A DNA stretch of 64,000 bases from Marinomonas sp. KMM3893 (GTDB taxonomy: Bacteria; Pseudomonadota; Gammaproteobacteria; Pseudomonadales; Marinomonadaceae), in NCBI RefSeq assembly GCF_004352855.1, contig NZ_SJSC01000002.1, positions 620,001-684,000 of the forward strand. The letters are read 5' to 3'. Shown piece after piece: positions 37,421-48,429 of the stretch. The notes beneath the pieces were generated by a model. The model ran no database searches. It saw only the letters and a program-made list of their open reading frames with translations, and had not been told where the DNA came from. The number at the start of each line of letters is the position of its first letter. Position 1 is the stretch's first letter. The translations under genes were made by a program, and so were the position numbers.

Positions 37421-40400
37421 TTATTGCTTGGTGCGTTTCAATGTTTCAATGTCCTCCATGAGTTCTGTGAGTAGGGGAGTGATTGAAATGTCTTTTTCAT
37501 TCAATTGCGCTTCAAACTCTGCACAGCTTGCAAACAACGACATGGCACCTATGTTGCCACTGACGCCTTTTAACTTGTGTACGTAGGCTGTTTTTTCCGC
37601 ATAGGTTAATGTTTCATTGCTGACATTAAGTTCTGCATAGTCGGCTAGGAAAGAGTCTAATACTGTGTAATAGGCATCACTGCCGATCCATTTGAATATA
37701 GTGTTTGATAGATCAAAGCGGTCCATTTGATTGAGCTCGTCTAAGCTTATCCCACTTGTTTTGGGGGTGGCGATTGGGGCGCTATCTACGGATTTCTCTT
37801 TGTCTATCACGGTTTGCTCTGGCCAATAGTCGATGATGGCTTGCATCAACTTGTTCATATCTATTGGTTTTGGAACATGGCTATTCATACCCACTTCTTT
37901 GGACGTATGAAACTCCTGCTCTGTGACGCCTGCTGATAATGCAATGATAGGGAGTTCGTCTAAGGAGAAGCTATGTCGAATGATCTTGGTGGCTTCTAAT
38001 CCATCCATCACGGGCATTTGAACGTCCATAAAGACGATATCAAAATCATTGTTGTGCACGCTATCAACCGCTTCTTGGCCATTGTTGGCGAGCACGACAT
38101 TAATGTTAACGCTTTTAAAAATCTCCGAAATAATACTTTGGTTGGTTAAATTATCTTCCACCAGCAGTATTTTTGGCGCCCCGATGCGAGCAACTCGATC
38201 AATAATCTTAGCCTCTAATGTTTTGACTAGGTTGCTACTGTCATCTTCGACAAGCTGAATGTTAGGCACTAATTCTAGGTTTTGCAGCAGCTCTAGAAAG
38301 TTAGAGACAGTAACGGGCTTCTTAATAAAATACACTTCGATAGCCGTGTCTTTGTAGGTTCTCGCGTTTTGCTCGTTAGATGACATTAACACCAGCTTGG
38401 TTAGGCCGAGCTGCTTAGCAGAAAAACGGTCGATCACAGTTTGCACATCGTCTAGGGAAACAGGGTTCTCGATGTCGAAGATGATGAAATCGAGCGGGTT
38501 ATCGCTTGTTGAAAGTGACTGAATGGCATTCTCTAGCTCATCTTGAGTGGAGATGGCGGTGGCATTACAGCCCCAATGGCGAAAGAGCTTATTAATAAAG
38601 TCTGAGCTTTTGTTTATTTTGTTGATGACCCATACGTTGAGTGCGTAGATGTTGATTTTTTCACGATCGATCACGCTCTCTTCTTTCACCACGTCTAGCT
38701 CTAGAGTGAAGCCGAACTCTGACCCTTTACCCAGTTCGCTTTTGATTTCTAAGTCAGATCCCATAGAGCGTAATAGTTCTTTGGAGATCGATAACCCTAA
38801 GCCTGTGCCGCCATTCTCTTTTGATAGCGTGTTGTCGGCTTGGGTGAATTTTTCACCTAATGTCGCAACCAGAGAGTTGGACATGCCAACGCCTTGGTCT
38901 ATGACGGCACAAGACAGTGTTAATGTCTTATTGCTGTTCGTGGTGTAGCTCACGGCAAGCGTAATGGGTTTGCCACCACTGAATTTAATGGCATTGCTGA
39001 GTAAGTTGTTAATGACTTGTTCAATTCGATATTCATCCCCTAAGCAATAGTAGAAGAATAAGCTAGGTTCCATATCCAGTAATAATTCAGAGCCGTTTAA
39101 ATTAGCGGAGCCATTGAAGGTTGATATGCTGCGCTCTATGGTAAGGGATGGTCTAAATTCCGATTTGGAAAGAACAGACTTTCCGCTTTCTATTTTGCTT
39201 AGGTCTAAAATGTCATTGATGATTCTGCGTAAGCCATCGGAAGAATCTTTGATGATTTTCAGGCGTTTGACGATTTTCTCATCTAGGTCTTCTTTGAGCA
39301 GTAGCTCTAGCAACCCTGATATTGCGGTCATTGGGGTGCGTATTTCATGGCTCATATTGGCGAGGAATTGAGATTTAAACGCTCTGGAGTTTTCAGATAT
39401 TTTGAGTTGCTTGTTCAGTTCACTGTTTAATCGGATGACTTTTTGATCAGACCTGTGAATTAATATTAACAGCAAGATCCCAGATATTAATGCAATAAGC
39501 CCAATGATGGATGAGTCAAGGAGATTGTCTTTAAATAGACGATCCAAATAGGTTTGTTTGGTTGAAACAAGTAGATAAATGCTCTCTTCTGCTCTTACTT
39601 GTGGGGCGTAATCGACGCCACCAAGGGTGTGGTAAGGTAGATTTTTAGCGCCTGATTTGATGGCTTCGAACTCATCTCTCTTCTGGTAGAAACCTTCTAA
39701 CGTCTGCTTATTTCCATTCAAAACGCCATTGCTGAGTATGTCTAGGAAAGAGGAATCAGAGAACGAGTTAGAATAACGCAAGCTGCCTTGCTCGTTAAAT
39801 AAATCAACATCGATGCCCGGTGAGCTTAGCTGATTCAGTTTCTGGAAAAGGTCATTTAAATTGAAGTTGATGACGATAATGCCTTGGAACTGATTTTCAG
39901 CGTCTTTAATCGGTGTGGCCAGTCTTATCGTTGGCTGATAAGGCGTTACTATGACGTTGTTTTCTATATTCAAATCCAGTTTAGACAAATAGATGTAGCC
40001 ACTGCTTAACTTCTTTGCTTCGGTGAAGTAGTAGCGCCCGGATTTGTTTTGTAATTGGTCTTTGTTTACGACGCTAATCTCGTCTTTTTTACCCTTTTCC
40101 AAGGTTCGATTCATGCGATAGCGTTCCAGGCCATTTTTATCAATCCATCGTACTTGAGTGACGGACTTATTCATCAAGAATGAATTTCTAAAGATGGTAT
40201 CAAGGTCGTTATAGGCGCCTTTGGTTGAATCTTTTATTTTAAATATATCCTGCTGAACGCCTTGAAAGGTAACGTGAATGGTGGTGTCTACGCTGTCCCA
40301 ATAGAATTTATTTAAGATGCTGTCTGCGTTGCTATAGACACGATTCACTTCAGAAACCACATGGGAGTTGGAAAAACTTTCCCTGCGCTCAAAATCCAAA

Positions 40401-40480
40401 TAGACAAGCACAATGGAAACTGCCAGCACGAAAGGCAAAATAAGAATGGCAATGAATCTTGGCTTCAGTATGTTATTCAT
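37421..40480 (-). CDS. hybrid sensor histidine kinase with dual receiver and HPt domains
   Basis: 1019 residues. Membrane helix ~10-28, periplasmic dCACHE-like sensor ~40-320, helix ~325-345. Then the HisKA phosphorylation site FLANMSHEIRTPM (His near 377), HATPase boxes (NNLLSNAIKF, GVGMS, GGTGLGLSI), a degenerate first receiver (~625-740), a full second receiver with MDVQMPVMDG (Asp near 821) and conserved Lys in VPKPID, and a C-terminal HPt with HKLKG (His near 967). A complete internal phosphorelay of the BarA/ArcB kind, but no response-regulator gene is adjacent, so its output partner is elsewhere. The ligand is unknown. Confidence 0.9.
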   Translation of the reverse strand: MNNILKPRFIAILILPFVLAVSIVLVYLDFERRESFSNSHVVSEVNRVYSNADSILNKFYWDSVDTTIHVTFQGVQQDIFKIKDSTKGAYNDLDTIFRNSFLMNKSVTQVRWIDKNGLERYRMNRTLEKGKKDEISVVNKDQLQNKSGRYYFTEAKKLSSGYIYLSKLDLNIENNVIVTPYQPTIRLATPIKDAENQFQGIIVINFNLNDLFQKLNQLSSPGIDVDLFNEQGSLRYSNSFSDSSFLDILSNGVLNGNKQTLEGFYQKRDEFEAIKSGAKNLPYHTLGGVDYAPQVRAEESIYLLVSTKQTYLDRLFKDNLLDSSIIGLIALISGILLLILIHRSDQKVIRLNSELNKQLKISENSRAFKSQFLANMSHEIRTPMTAISGLLELLLKEDLDEKIVKRLKIIKDSSDGLRRIINDILDLSKIESGKSVLSKSEFRPSLTIERSISTFNGSANLNGSELLLDMEPSLFFYYCLGDEYRIEQVINNLLSNAIKFSGGKPITLAVSYTTNSNKTLTLSCAVIDQGVGMSNSLVATLGEKFTQADNTLSKENGGTGLGLSISKELLRSMGSDLEIKSELGKGSEFGFTLELDVVKEESVIDREKINIYALNVWVINKINKSSDFINKLFRHWGCNATAISTQDELENAIQSLSTSDNPLDFIIFDIENPVSLDDVQTVIDRFSAKQLGLTKLVLMSSNEQNARTYKDTAIEVYFIKKPVTVSNFLELLQNLELVPNIQLVEDDSSNLVKTLEAKIIDRVARIGAPKILLVEDNLTNQSIISEIFKSVNINVVLANNGQEAVDSVHNNDFDIVFMDVQMPVMDGLEATKIIRHSFSLDELPIIALSAGVTEQEFHTSKEVGMNSHVPKPIDMNKLMQAIIDYWPEQTVIDKEKSVDSAPIATPKTSGISLDELNQMDRFDLSNTIFKWIGSDAYYTVLDSFLADYAELNVSNETLTYAEKTAYVHKLKGVSGNIGAMSLFASCAEFEAQLNEKDISITPLLTELMEDIETLKRTKQ

Positions 40481-40767
40481 AATAGGGGTATCAGCCTAAG
40501 CAAATGCATGAGCATTTGTATTAGAGGGTTATAAAAATGTGAGAAACGGTATGGTTAATAACGATAGGGATAACGCATCGTCTTCTATATAAAGAGCCGA
40601 AGCGTAGCCAATCTCATTCAGGTCTCTACTCTATCGTTTAGCGTGAAGGTGAACAAGTATTCCTGCGCCAAGCGCTGAGAAACTGGTCAGATAAGTCATC
40701 CAATAAGAGGTCTTACTCGTATAGGGTTAAAGGTACTCACAATTCCTCTGACTCATAAGGAGATAAC

Positions 40768-41433
40768 ATGATAACGCTTCACCATTTGGAACAATCTCGC
40801 TCACAGCGAGTGTTGTGGTTACTGGAAGAATTAGGGCTGGCTTACGAGGTGATTCAATATCAGCGGGACCCTGTCACCCTGGCCGCACCAGAGTCGCTTT
40901 TCAGTATACACCCTCTTGGCAAAGCGCCGATTTTGAGTGACGGCGAGCTGGTGATTGCAGAGTCTGGTGCGATTATCGAATACTTGATTGAGCGGTACGA
41001 TCTGGATGGGCGTTTCAGACCTGCTGCAGGGCAGGCTTTATTAGATTATCGTTATTGGCTGCATTTTGCGGAAGGCTCCTTAATGCCACTATTGGTGATG
41101 AAGCTAGTGTTTACCAAGATAACGACCAGTCCAATGCCTTTTTTTGCCAAGCCGATTGCCAAATCGATTGGTCAAAAAGTTCACTCGAGTTTCTTACTCC
41201 CTAGATTGATACCTCAGCTGGCGTTTATTGAGCGTACTTTAGCAGAACGTACTTGGTTTGCTGGTGATCGTGTCTCTGGGGCAGACATTCAAATGAGTTT
41301 TCCCTTGATCGCAGCAAGCGCTCGTCTTGACCTGTCTGCTTATCCTAATATTGACCGCTTTATAAAACAGGTCGAAGCCATGCCTCATTACCAAAAAGCG
41401 ATAAAGAGAGTGACAACCGGCGAGGCTGCGTAA
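40768..41433 (+). CDS. glutathione S-transferase
   Basis: 221 residues. Thioredoxin-like N-terminal domain with the active-site Ser region LEQSRSQRVLWLLEELGL (7-24), the cis-Pro/glutathione site GKAPILSDGELVIAESGAIIEYL, and an all-helical C-terminal domain (WFAGDRVSGADIQMSFPL). Conjugates or reduces electrophiles with glutathione. AAGGAG precedes the start. The 287-bp gap upstream shows no other feature. Substrate unknown. Confidence 0.88.
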   Translation: MITLHHLEQSRSQRVLWLLEELGLAYEVIQYQRDPVTLAAPESLFSIHPLGKAPILSDGELVIAESGAIIEYLIERYDLDGRFRPAAGQALLDYRYWLHFAEGSLMPLLVMKLVFTKITTSPMPFFAKPIAKSIGQKVHSSFLLPRLIPQLAFIERTLAERTWFAGDRVSGADIQMSFPLIAASARLDLSAYPNIDRFIKQVEAMPHYQKAIKRVTTGEAA

Positions 41434-41558
41434 GCGTCTAATTTGGTGATTATGTGGAGGAAATAGACACTTTGCTTGATGATCGACAAACAAAGTGTCT
41501 TGAGAAACCTTTAGCCAGCGGCGACAATATTGCTTTATTCATCAGCGCTTATCTTTTT

Positions 41559-42719
41559 ATGTCCTCACCGATCACTGTGTACGAAGAGAAACTACGACAT
41601 CAAGACATTCGTTTTGACGAACATCAGCAGGCGGCGCTGTTGGCGTTAGATGGTGTCTACACAAACCTTATGGCGGCTCGCTCACAGAACCGCGTTGTCG
41701 TCTCCTCTGATCTTCCATCTAATCCGGTGAAAGGGGTGTATCTATGGGGAGATGTGGGCCGTGGAAAGACCTTTTTAATGGATCTCTTTTACGAGTGTTT
41801 GCCAGAGGGGATGGGGTTAAGGCTGCATTTTCATCATTTTATGGCACGTTTGCACCGTGAACTTAATTTGGCGTTCGGTCAAAAGAACCCATTAGAAGGC
41901 ATTGCTAAGCGCTTAGCGACAGAGTGCAAGGTGTTGTGCTTCGATGAATTTTTCGTCTCCGACATTGGCGATGCCATGTTGTTAGGCGGGTTGGTCGAGT
42001 CGCTCTTTAAAGAGGGTGTCTTACTGGTTGCAACCTCTAATATTCCCGTAGAAGGCCTGTTCCAGAGCCAATTGCAAAAACAACGCTTTGAACCGTCGAT
42101 TGCGTTATTGCAGCGCAACTTAGAGAGTATTCATCTGCATGGTGAAGAAGATCACAGGATGCGTCACAAGGGAACGGACCCTGTGTATTTTGTGCAAGAT
42201 GAAAATGCCTTAGAGCTGGCTTTTTTAACCTTGTCTCATGGGCGGGTATCTTCGGCACCGCTTAGCGTATGCCGTCGGGCCATTGCCGTTAGAAAGGCGT
42301 CTGACAATGTTGCTTGGTTTGATTTTTTTGACCTGTGTGATGGGCCGCGATCTTCTTTAGACTACATCGAACTGGCGCAGCGTTTTCCTTGTATTTTTGT
42401 GTCTGGTATTCCTGTATTAAGCAACGAACCCTATGAGCGGATAAAAGCGCGAGGCACGGAAGATGGTGCCATTGGGTCAGGGCAAACTGGTGAGCGGGTG
42501 GTGTCTTTGGGCATTAATGACGACGCAGTACGACGTTTTATTAGTTTGGTCGACGAATGCTATGACCATCAAGTGGTGCTGTATTTAAGTGCTGATGTGC
42601 TATTGGCCTCTCTTTATCAAAATGGCGCCTTGTTGTTCGAATTTCGGCGAACTTACAGCCGTTTAACCGAAATGCAGTCCCTTCACTACCAATCGATTCG
42701 AGGTTATTTGGCTAAATAG
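41559..42719 (+). CDS. zapE: ZapE/AFG1-family ATPase
   Basis: 386 residues from the ATG at 41559 (MSSPITVYEEKL), chosen because the family begins just before this segment; the frame opens with GTG at 41454 and no strong ribosome-binding site marks either. Walker A WGDVGRGKTFLMDLFYE, LHFHHFMARLH, Walker B VLCFDEFFVSDIGDAMLL, VATSNIPVEGLFQ. ZapE associates with the division ring under stress; the mitochondrial homologue Afg1 helps degrade membrane proteins. Stands alone between GST and ppnN. Confidence 0.88.
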   Translation: MSSPITVYEEKLRHQDIRFDEHQQAALLALDGVYTNLMAARSQNRVVVSSDLPSNPVKGVYLWGDVGRGKTFLMDLFYECLPEGMGLRLHFHHFMARLHRELNLAFGQKNPLEGIAKRLATECKVLCFDEFFVSDIGDAMLLGGLVESLFKEGVLLVATSNIPVEGLFQSQLQKQRFEPSIALLQRNLESIHLHGEEDHRMRHKGTDPVYFVQDENALELAFLTLSHGRVSSAPLSVCRRAIAVRKASDNVAWFDFFDLCDGPRSSLDYIELAQRFPCIFVSGIPVLSNEPYERIKARGTEDGAIGSGQTGERVVSLGINDDAVRRFISLVDECYDHQVVLYLSADVLLASLYQNGALLFEFRRTYSRLTEMQSLHYQSIRGYLAK

Positions 42720-42820
42720 CGCGCGTTTGTCGCTTTTCTCCATTTTTTATGGCTTGATAAATAGGCTATCCGTAACCAAGATAGCGACTAAGACAATAAC
42801 ATATGAAAAGGAGAGCGATC

Positions 42821-44194
42821 ATGTTGTACGAAGATCGCGTTGATGCGCTAGTCGCACCGAAAGGGGCATTGGAGATGTTATCGCAAGATGAGATATCTCG
42901 CATGTCCGATGATTCTGGTTCACTTCATTCTTTATTCCGCAGCTGCGCATTGGCCATTTTAAACTGCGGCAGTGACTCCGATGACGCGAACGCCGTCATG
43001 GAAGAGTTCAAAGATTTTGATGTCCGTATTATTCAACAAGAGCGTGGCGTCAAACTGCAATTAAAAAATGCCCCAGCAAGCGCCTTTGTGGACGGCAAAA
43101 TGATCAGTAGCGTGCGCGAAATGTTGTTTAGCGTGCTGCGTGACATTATTTTTACTTATCACGAATACAATTTAGCGCGCGGCCTAGACTCGGCAAGCTC
43201 TGATAAAATCACCAATGTGGTATTTGAATTGCTGCGCAATGCCAATGTGTTTCGCCGCATTCAAAGCCCAGACATGGTGGTCTGTTGGGGAGGGCACTCG
43301 ATTGCTCGTAACGAATACGATTACACCAAGCGAGTAGGTCATCAACTTGGATTGCGTGAGTTAAATATCTGTACCGGCTGTGGGCCTGGCGCGATGAAAG
43401 GGCCGATGAAGGGCGCGGCCATAGCGCACGCGAAACAGCGAATTCATACCGGTGTTTACTTGGGGTTAACTGAGCCTGGCATCATAGCAGCAGAGTCACC
43501 TAACCCGATTGTGAACAAGCTGGTGATCATGCCAGACATCGAGAAGCGCCTAGAGGCCTTTGTTCGTACTGGACATGGCATCATTGTGTTTCCTGGTGGA
43601 GCGGGTACTGCTGAAGAAATTCTGTATATTTTAGGTATTTTGCTGCATCCCAAAAATGCCAATGTGCCTTTCCCATTGATCTTCACTGGACCAAAAGAAA
43701 GTGCGGATTACTTTGAGCAGATCCACGCTTTTATTGGTGATGTGTTAGGGAAAGAAGCGCAAGAGAAATACCAAATCATTATAGAAGATGAAGTGGCTGT
43801 GGCGCGTGCGATGAAGCAAGGCTTAGAAGACGTACGTCATTATCGTAAAGCGCACCAAGATGCCTTTTATTATAATTGGAAGCTGTACATTCCAGAAGAA
43901 TTTCAGCATCCGTTTGAACCGACCCATGACAAAGTACGTGGCTTGAATTTGCACTTTGGTCAGGAAACGCATTTATTAGCGGCGGATTTACGTCGTGCTT
44001 TCTCGTCTATCGTCGCTGGTAACGTTAAGGCGCAAGGCGTGGCTTATATCAAAGAGTTTGGCCCTTTTGAAATCCACGGTGATAAATTGCTGTTGGAAAA
44101 ATTAGACGCGTTATTGCAGGCTTTCGTTACTCAGCAGCGCATGAAGTTGCCAGGCAGTGAATACATTCCTTGTTATAAGGTCGTGACTGGTTGA
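42821..44194 (+). CDS. ppnN: nucleotide 5'-monophosphate nucleosidase PpnN (LOG family)
   Basis: 457 residues from the ATG at 42821, which has AAGGAGA upstream; the frame opens at 42803. The LOG core has CTGCGPGAMKGPMKGA and the hallmark FPGGAGTAEEILYILG, flanked by N-terminal (RERGVKLQLKNAP) and C-terminal (RMKLPGSEYIPCYKV) regions that regulate activity by (p)ppGpp in E. coli PpnN. Cleaves nucleoside monophosphates to base plus ribose 5-phosphate and so takes part in purine balance in the stringent response. Followed by a bidirectional terminator. Confidence 0.92.
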   Translation: MLYEDRVDALVAPKGALEMLSQDEISRMSDDSGSLHSLFRSCALAILNCGSDSDDANAVMEEFKDFDVRIIQQERGVKLQLKNAPASAFVDGKMISSVREMLFSVLRDIIFTYHEYNLARGLDSASSDKITNVVFELLRNANVFRRIQSPDMVVCWGGHSIARNEYDYTKRVGHQLGLRELNICTGCGPGAMKGPMKGAAIAHAKQRIHTGVYLGLTEPGIIAAESPNPIVNKLVIMPDIEKRLEAFVRTGHGIIVFPGGAGTAEEILYILGILLHPKNANVPFPLIFTGPKESADYFEQIHAFIGDVLGKEAQEKYQIIIEDEVAVARAMKQGLEDVRHYRKAHQDAFYYNWKLYIPEEFQHPFEPTHDKVRGLNLHFGQETHLLAADLRRAFSSIVAGNVKAQGVAYIKEFGPFEIHGDKLLLEKLDALLQAFVTQQRMKLPGSEYIPCYKVVTG

Positions 44195-44221
44195 GTCGCT
44201 AGATTAAGTAACACGCGCAAC

Positions 44222-44249
44222 AAAAAAAAGGCCCAGTGCCTTTTTTTTT
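44222..44249. terminator. bidirectional terminator between ppnN and glsA
   Basis: Stem AAAAAAAAGGC/GCCTTTTTTTTT with a 5-base loop between converging genes; the A and T tracts serve both strands. Confidence 0.8.
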
Positions 44250-44274
44250 ATTGCGCGATTAAGGTGGCTAAAGA

Positions 44275-45186
44275 TTAGCCAAAAACAGACCAGCCGATAC
44301 TGTCTGAAAGGGCTTCTAAAGCCGCAATGCCTGCCAAGGAGTTGCCTGATGTATTTAATTCTGGCGACCAGACACACACCGAAAAGCGGTTTGGTACTAT
44401 GGCAACAATACCGCCTCCGACACCACTTTTACCAGGTAATCCAACACGATAGGCAAAGTTTCCGGCTTCGTCGTATAAGCCGCTGGTGGCTAATAGTCCA
44501 TTGACCTGTTTGGCTTCGCGAGCGCTAATAACTTGTTCGCCACTGTGCTGGCAATAGCCCTTGTTGGCTAAGAAGCTAAACGCTTTCGCAAGATCAATGC
44601 AGCTCATGCGCATGGCACAGTTATCAAAATAATTGTGCAGCACGTCTTCTACGTCATTATGAAAGTTGCCAAAGGCTTTCATTAAATACGCCATGGAGGC
44701 ATTGCGCGCACGAAACTCGTACTCTGAATTTGAGACGGTTTTATCGGAGGTTAACCCCTGGTTCCCCGATAAGCGGCGTATGTATTCACGCATGGCGTAG
44801 TGCGGCGAGGCAAAACGGGACTGATTCATGTCACTCACCACCAATGCGCCCGCATTGATGAAAGGGTTACGGGGGATGCCCGCCTCATACTCTAGTTGAA
44901 CAAGAGAGTTGAATGGGTTGCCGGATGGCTCACGACCCACTCGTTGCCACATGTCTTCACCATAATGTTTCATAGCAAGCGTTAAGCTGAAGACCTTTGA
45001 AATACTCTGTATCGAAAACTCAGTGTCCGCTTGTCCAGTGTGAAAAAGTTCACCGCTGTTGCTATAGATGGCAATGCCAAATTGATTTGGGTCCACGTTG
45101 GCGAGTGCTGGGATGTAGTCAGCGACTTTACCGGCACCGATTAACGGGCGCACTTTTTGTTCTATGCTGTGTAGCAATTCATCCAC
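44275..45186 (-). CDS. glsA: glutaminase (GlsA/YneH type)
   Basis: 303 residues, the typical length. GTG start. Beta-lactamase-like fold with catalytic Ser-x-x-Lys in [12 protein letters not shown] (~residue 67), then [28 protein letters not shown], a conserved Tyr region, and the terminal [14 protein letters not shown]. Hydrolyses glutamine to glutamate and ammonia, which can buffer against acid. Single gene between ppnN (convergent) and nudC. Confidence 0.93.
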   Translation of the reverse strand: MDELLHSIEQKVRPLIGAGKVADYIPALANVDPNQFGIAIYSNSGELFHTGQADTEFSIQSISKVFSLTLAMKHYGEDMWQRVGREPSGNPFNSLVQLEYEAGIPRNPFINAGALVVSDMNQSRFASPHYAMREYIRRLSGNQGLTSDKTVSNSEYEFRARNASMAYLMKAFGNFHNDVEDVLHNYFDNCAMRMSCIDLAKAFSFLANKGYCQHSGEQVISAREAKQVNGLLATSGLYDEAGNFAYRVGLPGKSGVGGGIVAIVPNRFSVCVWSPELNTSGNSLAGIAALEALSDSIGWSVFG

Positions 45187-45298
45187 AGGTGGTTACCTAT
45201 TTAATGCTTATCGAAAGGCGGGTTTATACAGAAAAATGATGCGTCACGATAGCGCTTGTCGGCGGGTGATGCCAACAAGCGTTTTCGTGTTCGAATGT

Positions 45299-46123
45299 TT
45301 ACTTATCTGGGTTTTGTTGTATCCATAGGGCGTGTTGTCTAATGATTTGCCCTGAGATAGTCACAGGGCTAGGAATATTCGGCAGATTATCGATATCCCA
45401 CCACGCGGCTTCTTCTATTTCGCCTGGCGCCGGTGTCAGTTCGCCGCCATCGTAATCGGCAAAGAAGCCGACCATTAACTGATGGGGAAAAGACCAAGGT
45501 TGGCTGCTGGCATAGCGAATGTTTTTAACCTGTATGCCCACTTCTTCTTGGACTTCGCGGGCGACCGCTTGCTCTAACGTTTCACCGGCTTCAACAAAGC
45601 CTGCAATGTTGCTTTGCATGTCTGTTTGCATCTGTGTGCCTCTGGCGAGCAGTAGCTTATTGCCTTTTTTGACCGAGACTATGATGCAAGGTGAAATCCT
45701 AGGATAGTGGCGTAGATTACAGGTTGGGCAGATTTTAGTGTGTTCTGTGGTGTGCCTGTTGCGCATTTCTGTGCCGCAGCGACCGCAGAATCTGTGGTCT
45801 CTATCCCAGGTTGAAAGCTGGTGGGCGCGGCTCAGTAGAAGATAGTTGGCTTCGTTTTGTAAGAAGAGTAATTCACGCAAGCCCATCTCGCGAAAGCCTC
45901 TGGGCATGTTTTCAAAACGGCACACAAACACATCTTGTCGTGAATCGTCTGCAGAAAGCCACTGACCGCAATACACAGCACGCATATTCGCGTCAGGCTG
46001 AAAAGCCGTAAAAGGAATAAGGAAACGTTCTTCTGATTCGATTAAAACTTGGTTTTTATGCAATAAAATATAAAGCGCATCCTGATGAGGAGTAGGGTGC
46101 GCATGGGTACCGATTTCTAACAT
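45299..46123 (-). CDS. nudC: NAD/NADH pyrophosphatase NudC
   Basis: 274 residues. Four-cysteine zinc site CGRCGTEMR...CPTCNLRHYPR, then the Nudix box GFVEAGETLEQAVAREVQEEVGI and the NADH-specific SQPWSFPHQLM. The protein hydrolyses NAD(H) to NMN(H) and AMP and removes NAD caps from RNA. Single minus-strand gene; the N-terminal domain is more divergent than the catalytic part, as usual. Confidence 0.92.
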   Translation of the reverse strand: MLEIGTHAHPTPHQDALYILLHKNQVLIESEERFLIPFTAFQPDANMRAVYCGQWLSADDSRQDVFVCRFENMPRGFREMGLRELLFLQNEANYLLLSRAHQLSTWDRDHRFCGRCGTEMRNRHTTEHTKICPTCNLRHYPRISPCIIVSVKKGNKLLLARGTQMQTDMQSNIAGFVEAGETLEQAVAREVQEEVGIQVKNIRYASSQPWSFPHQLMVGFFADYDGGELTPAPGEIEEAAWWDIDNLPNIPSPVTISGQIIRQHALWIQQNPDK

Positions 46124-46195
46124 GAGAAGGCTCTGTTGAGTGCAAAAAGATTACGCTAACGCGAAGCTCAGTTTGACGCAACAGAGTCGGTAGGA

Positions 46196-47221
46196 TTAAT
46201 CCCAATTAAGGATAACTTTCCCTGATTGGCCAGATGCCATCGCCTCAAATCCTTCCTGAAACTGCGAAATAGGGAAGTGATGTGTCACAATCGGGCTAAT
46301 ATCGAGACCAGATTGCAGCATGGCCACCATCTTATACCAGGTCTCATACATTTCTCGGCCATAGATACCTTTAATGATAAGCCCTTTGAAAATAACTTGG
46401 TTCCAATCAATGGTGGTTTCTTTGCCAGGAATGCCGAGCATGGCAATTTTGCCACCGTGATTCATGCATTCCAGCATGGATGAAAATGCAGCCCCATTGC
46501 CTGACATTTCTAGGCCCACATCAAAGCCTTCTGTCATGCCGACTTCTTTCATGACGTCTTTTAATGACTCTTGGCTAACATTGACGGTGCGAGTCGCGCC
46601 CATTTTCTTTGCCAGCTCTAAACGGAAGTCATTGACGTCGGTAATCACCACATTTCTTGCGCCAACGTGTTTGGCGATCGCGGCGGCCATGGCGCCGATT
46701 GGACCTGCGCCGGTAATCAATACATCTTCGCCCGTAAGGTCAAAAGACAAGGCCGTGTGTGTGGCATTACCAAATGGGTCGAAAATGGCAGCCATGTCGT
46801 CACTGATGTCGTCAGGGATTTTAAAAGCGTTACTGGCTGGGATTACTAAATACTCACCAAACGCGCCAGTTCGGTTAACCCCAACGCCTAATGTCTCACG
46901 GCATAAATGGCGTCGGCCTGCTCGACAGTTACGGCAATGACCACAAGTGATGTGACCTTCACCAGACACTCGATCGCCGATATGAAAGCCGTTTACTTCA
47001 GCGCCGATTTCAGCGATCTCGCCGACAAATTCGTGACCAACGGTCATTGGCACAGGAATGGTGTTCTGCGCCCACTCATCCCAATGGTAAATGTGCATGT
47101 CAGTACCGCAAATGGCGGTTTTATGTATTTTAATAACGACGTCGTTATGGCCGCATTCTGGGTATGGTGCGTCAGTCATCCAGATGCCTTTTTCTGCGTG
47201 TAGCTTGGCAAGCGTTTTCAT
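46196..47221 (-). CDS. tdh: L-threonine 3-dehydrogenase
   Basis: 341 residues, exactly the family length. Catalytic zinc Cys in [23 protein letters not shown], structural zinc cysteines [18 protein letters not shown] site [27 protein letters not shown]. Oxidises threonine to 2-amino-3-ketobutyrate, which the upstream kbl product cleaves. Second gene of kbl-tdh with 11 bp between. Confidence 0.95.
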   Translation of the reverse strand: MKTLAKLHAEKGIWMTDAPYPECGHNDVVIKIHKTAICGTDMHIYHWDEWAQNTIPVPMTVGHEFVGEIAEIGAEVNGFHIGDRVSGEGHITCGHCRNCRAGRRHLCRETLGVGVNRTGAFGEYLVIPASNAFKIPDDISDDMAAIFDPFGNATHTALSFDLTGEDVLITGAGPIGAMAAAIAKHVGARNVVITDVNDFRLELAKKMGATRTVNVSQESLKDVMKEVGMTEGFDVGLEMSGNGAAFSSMLECMNHGGKIAMLGIPGKETTIDWNQVIFKGLIIKGIYGREMYETWYKMVAMLQSGLDISPIVTHHFPISQFQEGFEAMASGQSGKVILNWD

Positions 47222-47232
47222 GGTGTGACTCC

Positions 47233-48429
47233 TTAAATAATGTTCAGAGAACGGCCAATTTTGGCGAAAGCATCAATCGCGTGATCAAGCTGCTCTTTGG
47301 TTAATGAGGCTGACATTTGAGTGCGGATTCTGGCTTTTCCCATAGGCACCACAGGGTAGGAAAAACCGGTGACATAAATCCCTTCTTGATAAAGTGCGTT
47401 GGCCATTTCCTTGGCTAATTTGGCGTCGCCAAGAATAACGGGAATGATAGGGTGGTCGCCGGGCACTAGGTTGAACCCTAATTGGCTCATCTTTTCTCTA
47501 AAATAAGCGCTGTTCGCTTTAAGTTGCAAGCGAGCGTCGTTGCCTTTTTTGATGAGCTCTAAAATTTCCAATGTGGTGGCGGTAATGACTGGCGCCAATG
47601 AGTTGGAAAATAAATAAGGGCGTGAACGTTGGCGCAACCATTCAACAATGGGTTTTGAGGCGCTGGTGTAGCCGCCCGATGCGCCGCCTAAAGCCTTACC
47701 TAAAGTGCCGGTAATAATGTCTACTCGACCCATGACGTCGCAGTACTCATGGCTGCCGCGACCATTTTCACCTAAAAAGCCAACGGCATGAGAATCGTCA
47801 ACCATCACGAGAGCGTCGTATTGGTCGGCTAAATCACAAATGGATTTAAGGTCAGCAATAATGCCGTCCATGGAAAACACACCGTCGGTGACGATCAGTT
47901 TTGTTTTAGCCCCATCGGCGTCTGCTTGTTGTAGTTGTGCTTCTAGTTCTTGCATATCGTTGTTGGCGTAGCGGTAGCGTTTGGCTTTGCATAAACGAAT
48001 CCCATCAATGATGCTGGCATGGTTAAGAGCATCACTGATAATCGCGTCTTCACTATTCAGCAAGGTTTCAAATAAACCACCATTAGCATCAAAACAAGAC
48101 GAGTAGAGTATGGTGTCTTCCATTTGTAAAAACTGGCTAATCTGGGCTTCTAATGTGGTGTGAATATTTTGTGTGCCACAGATAAAGCGTACAGACGCCA
48201 TACCATAGCCAAAAGTATCTAGCGCTTCATGGGCTGCTTGTGTGACATCTTTATTGTTGGCAAGACCTAGATAGTTGTTGGCGCAAAGGTTGATCAAGCT
48301 AGCATTGTCGGCGGTGGTTACTTGGCTAGACTGCGGAGACGCTAACGCTCTTTCTTCTTTATAAAGGCCTTGGTCTTTTAGCTCTTCTAGCTGGCGCTCG
48401 AGGTTTTGAAAAAATGTAGATCGGTTCAT
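47233..48429 (-). CDS. kbl: glycine C-acetyltransferase (2-amino-3-ketobutyrate CoA ligase)
   Basis: 398 residues. PLP-dependent alpha-oxoamine synthase: [45 protein letters not shown], and the PLP lysine in [15 protein letters not shown]. Converts 2-amino-3-ketobutyrate and CoA to glycine and acetyl-CoA. Forms an operon with tdh, together degrading threonine. Confidence 0.95.
   Translation of the reverse strand: MNRSTFFQNLERQLEELKDQGLYKEERALASPQSSQVTTADNASLINLCANNYLGLANNKDVTQAAHEALDTFGYGMASVRFICGTQNIHTTLEAQISQFLQMEDTILYSSCFDANGGLFETLLNSEDAIISDALNHASIIDGIRLCKAKRYRYANNDMQELEAQLQQADADGAKTKLIVTDGVFSMDGIIADLKSICDLADQYDALVMVDDSHAVGFLGENGRGSHEYCDVMGRVDIITGTLGKALGGASGGYTSASKPIVEWLRQRSRPYLFSNSLAPVITATTLEILELIKKGNDARLQLKANSAYFREKMSQLGFNLVPGDHPIIPVILGDAKLAKEMANALYQEGIYVTGFSYPVVPMGKARIRTQMSASLTKEQLDHAIDAFAKIGRSLNII

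Noticed and set aside
37401..37423. Terminator between GntR gene and sensor kinase
   Set aside because: A 7-bp stem TAAGGCG/CGCCTTA exists but overlaps the kinase stop codon and lacks a T run.
46464..46940. 158-codon plus-strand frame opposite tdh
   Set aside because: Antisense shadow of a well-supported tdh gene.
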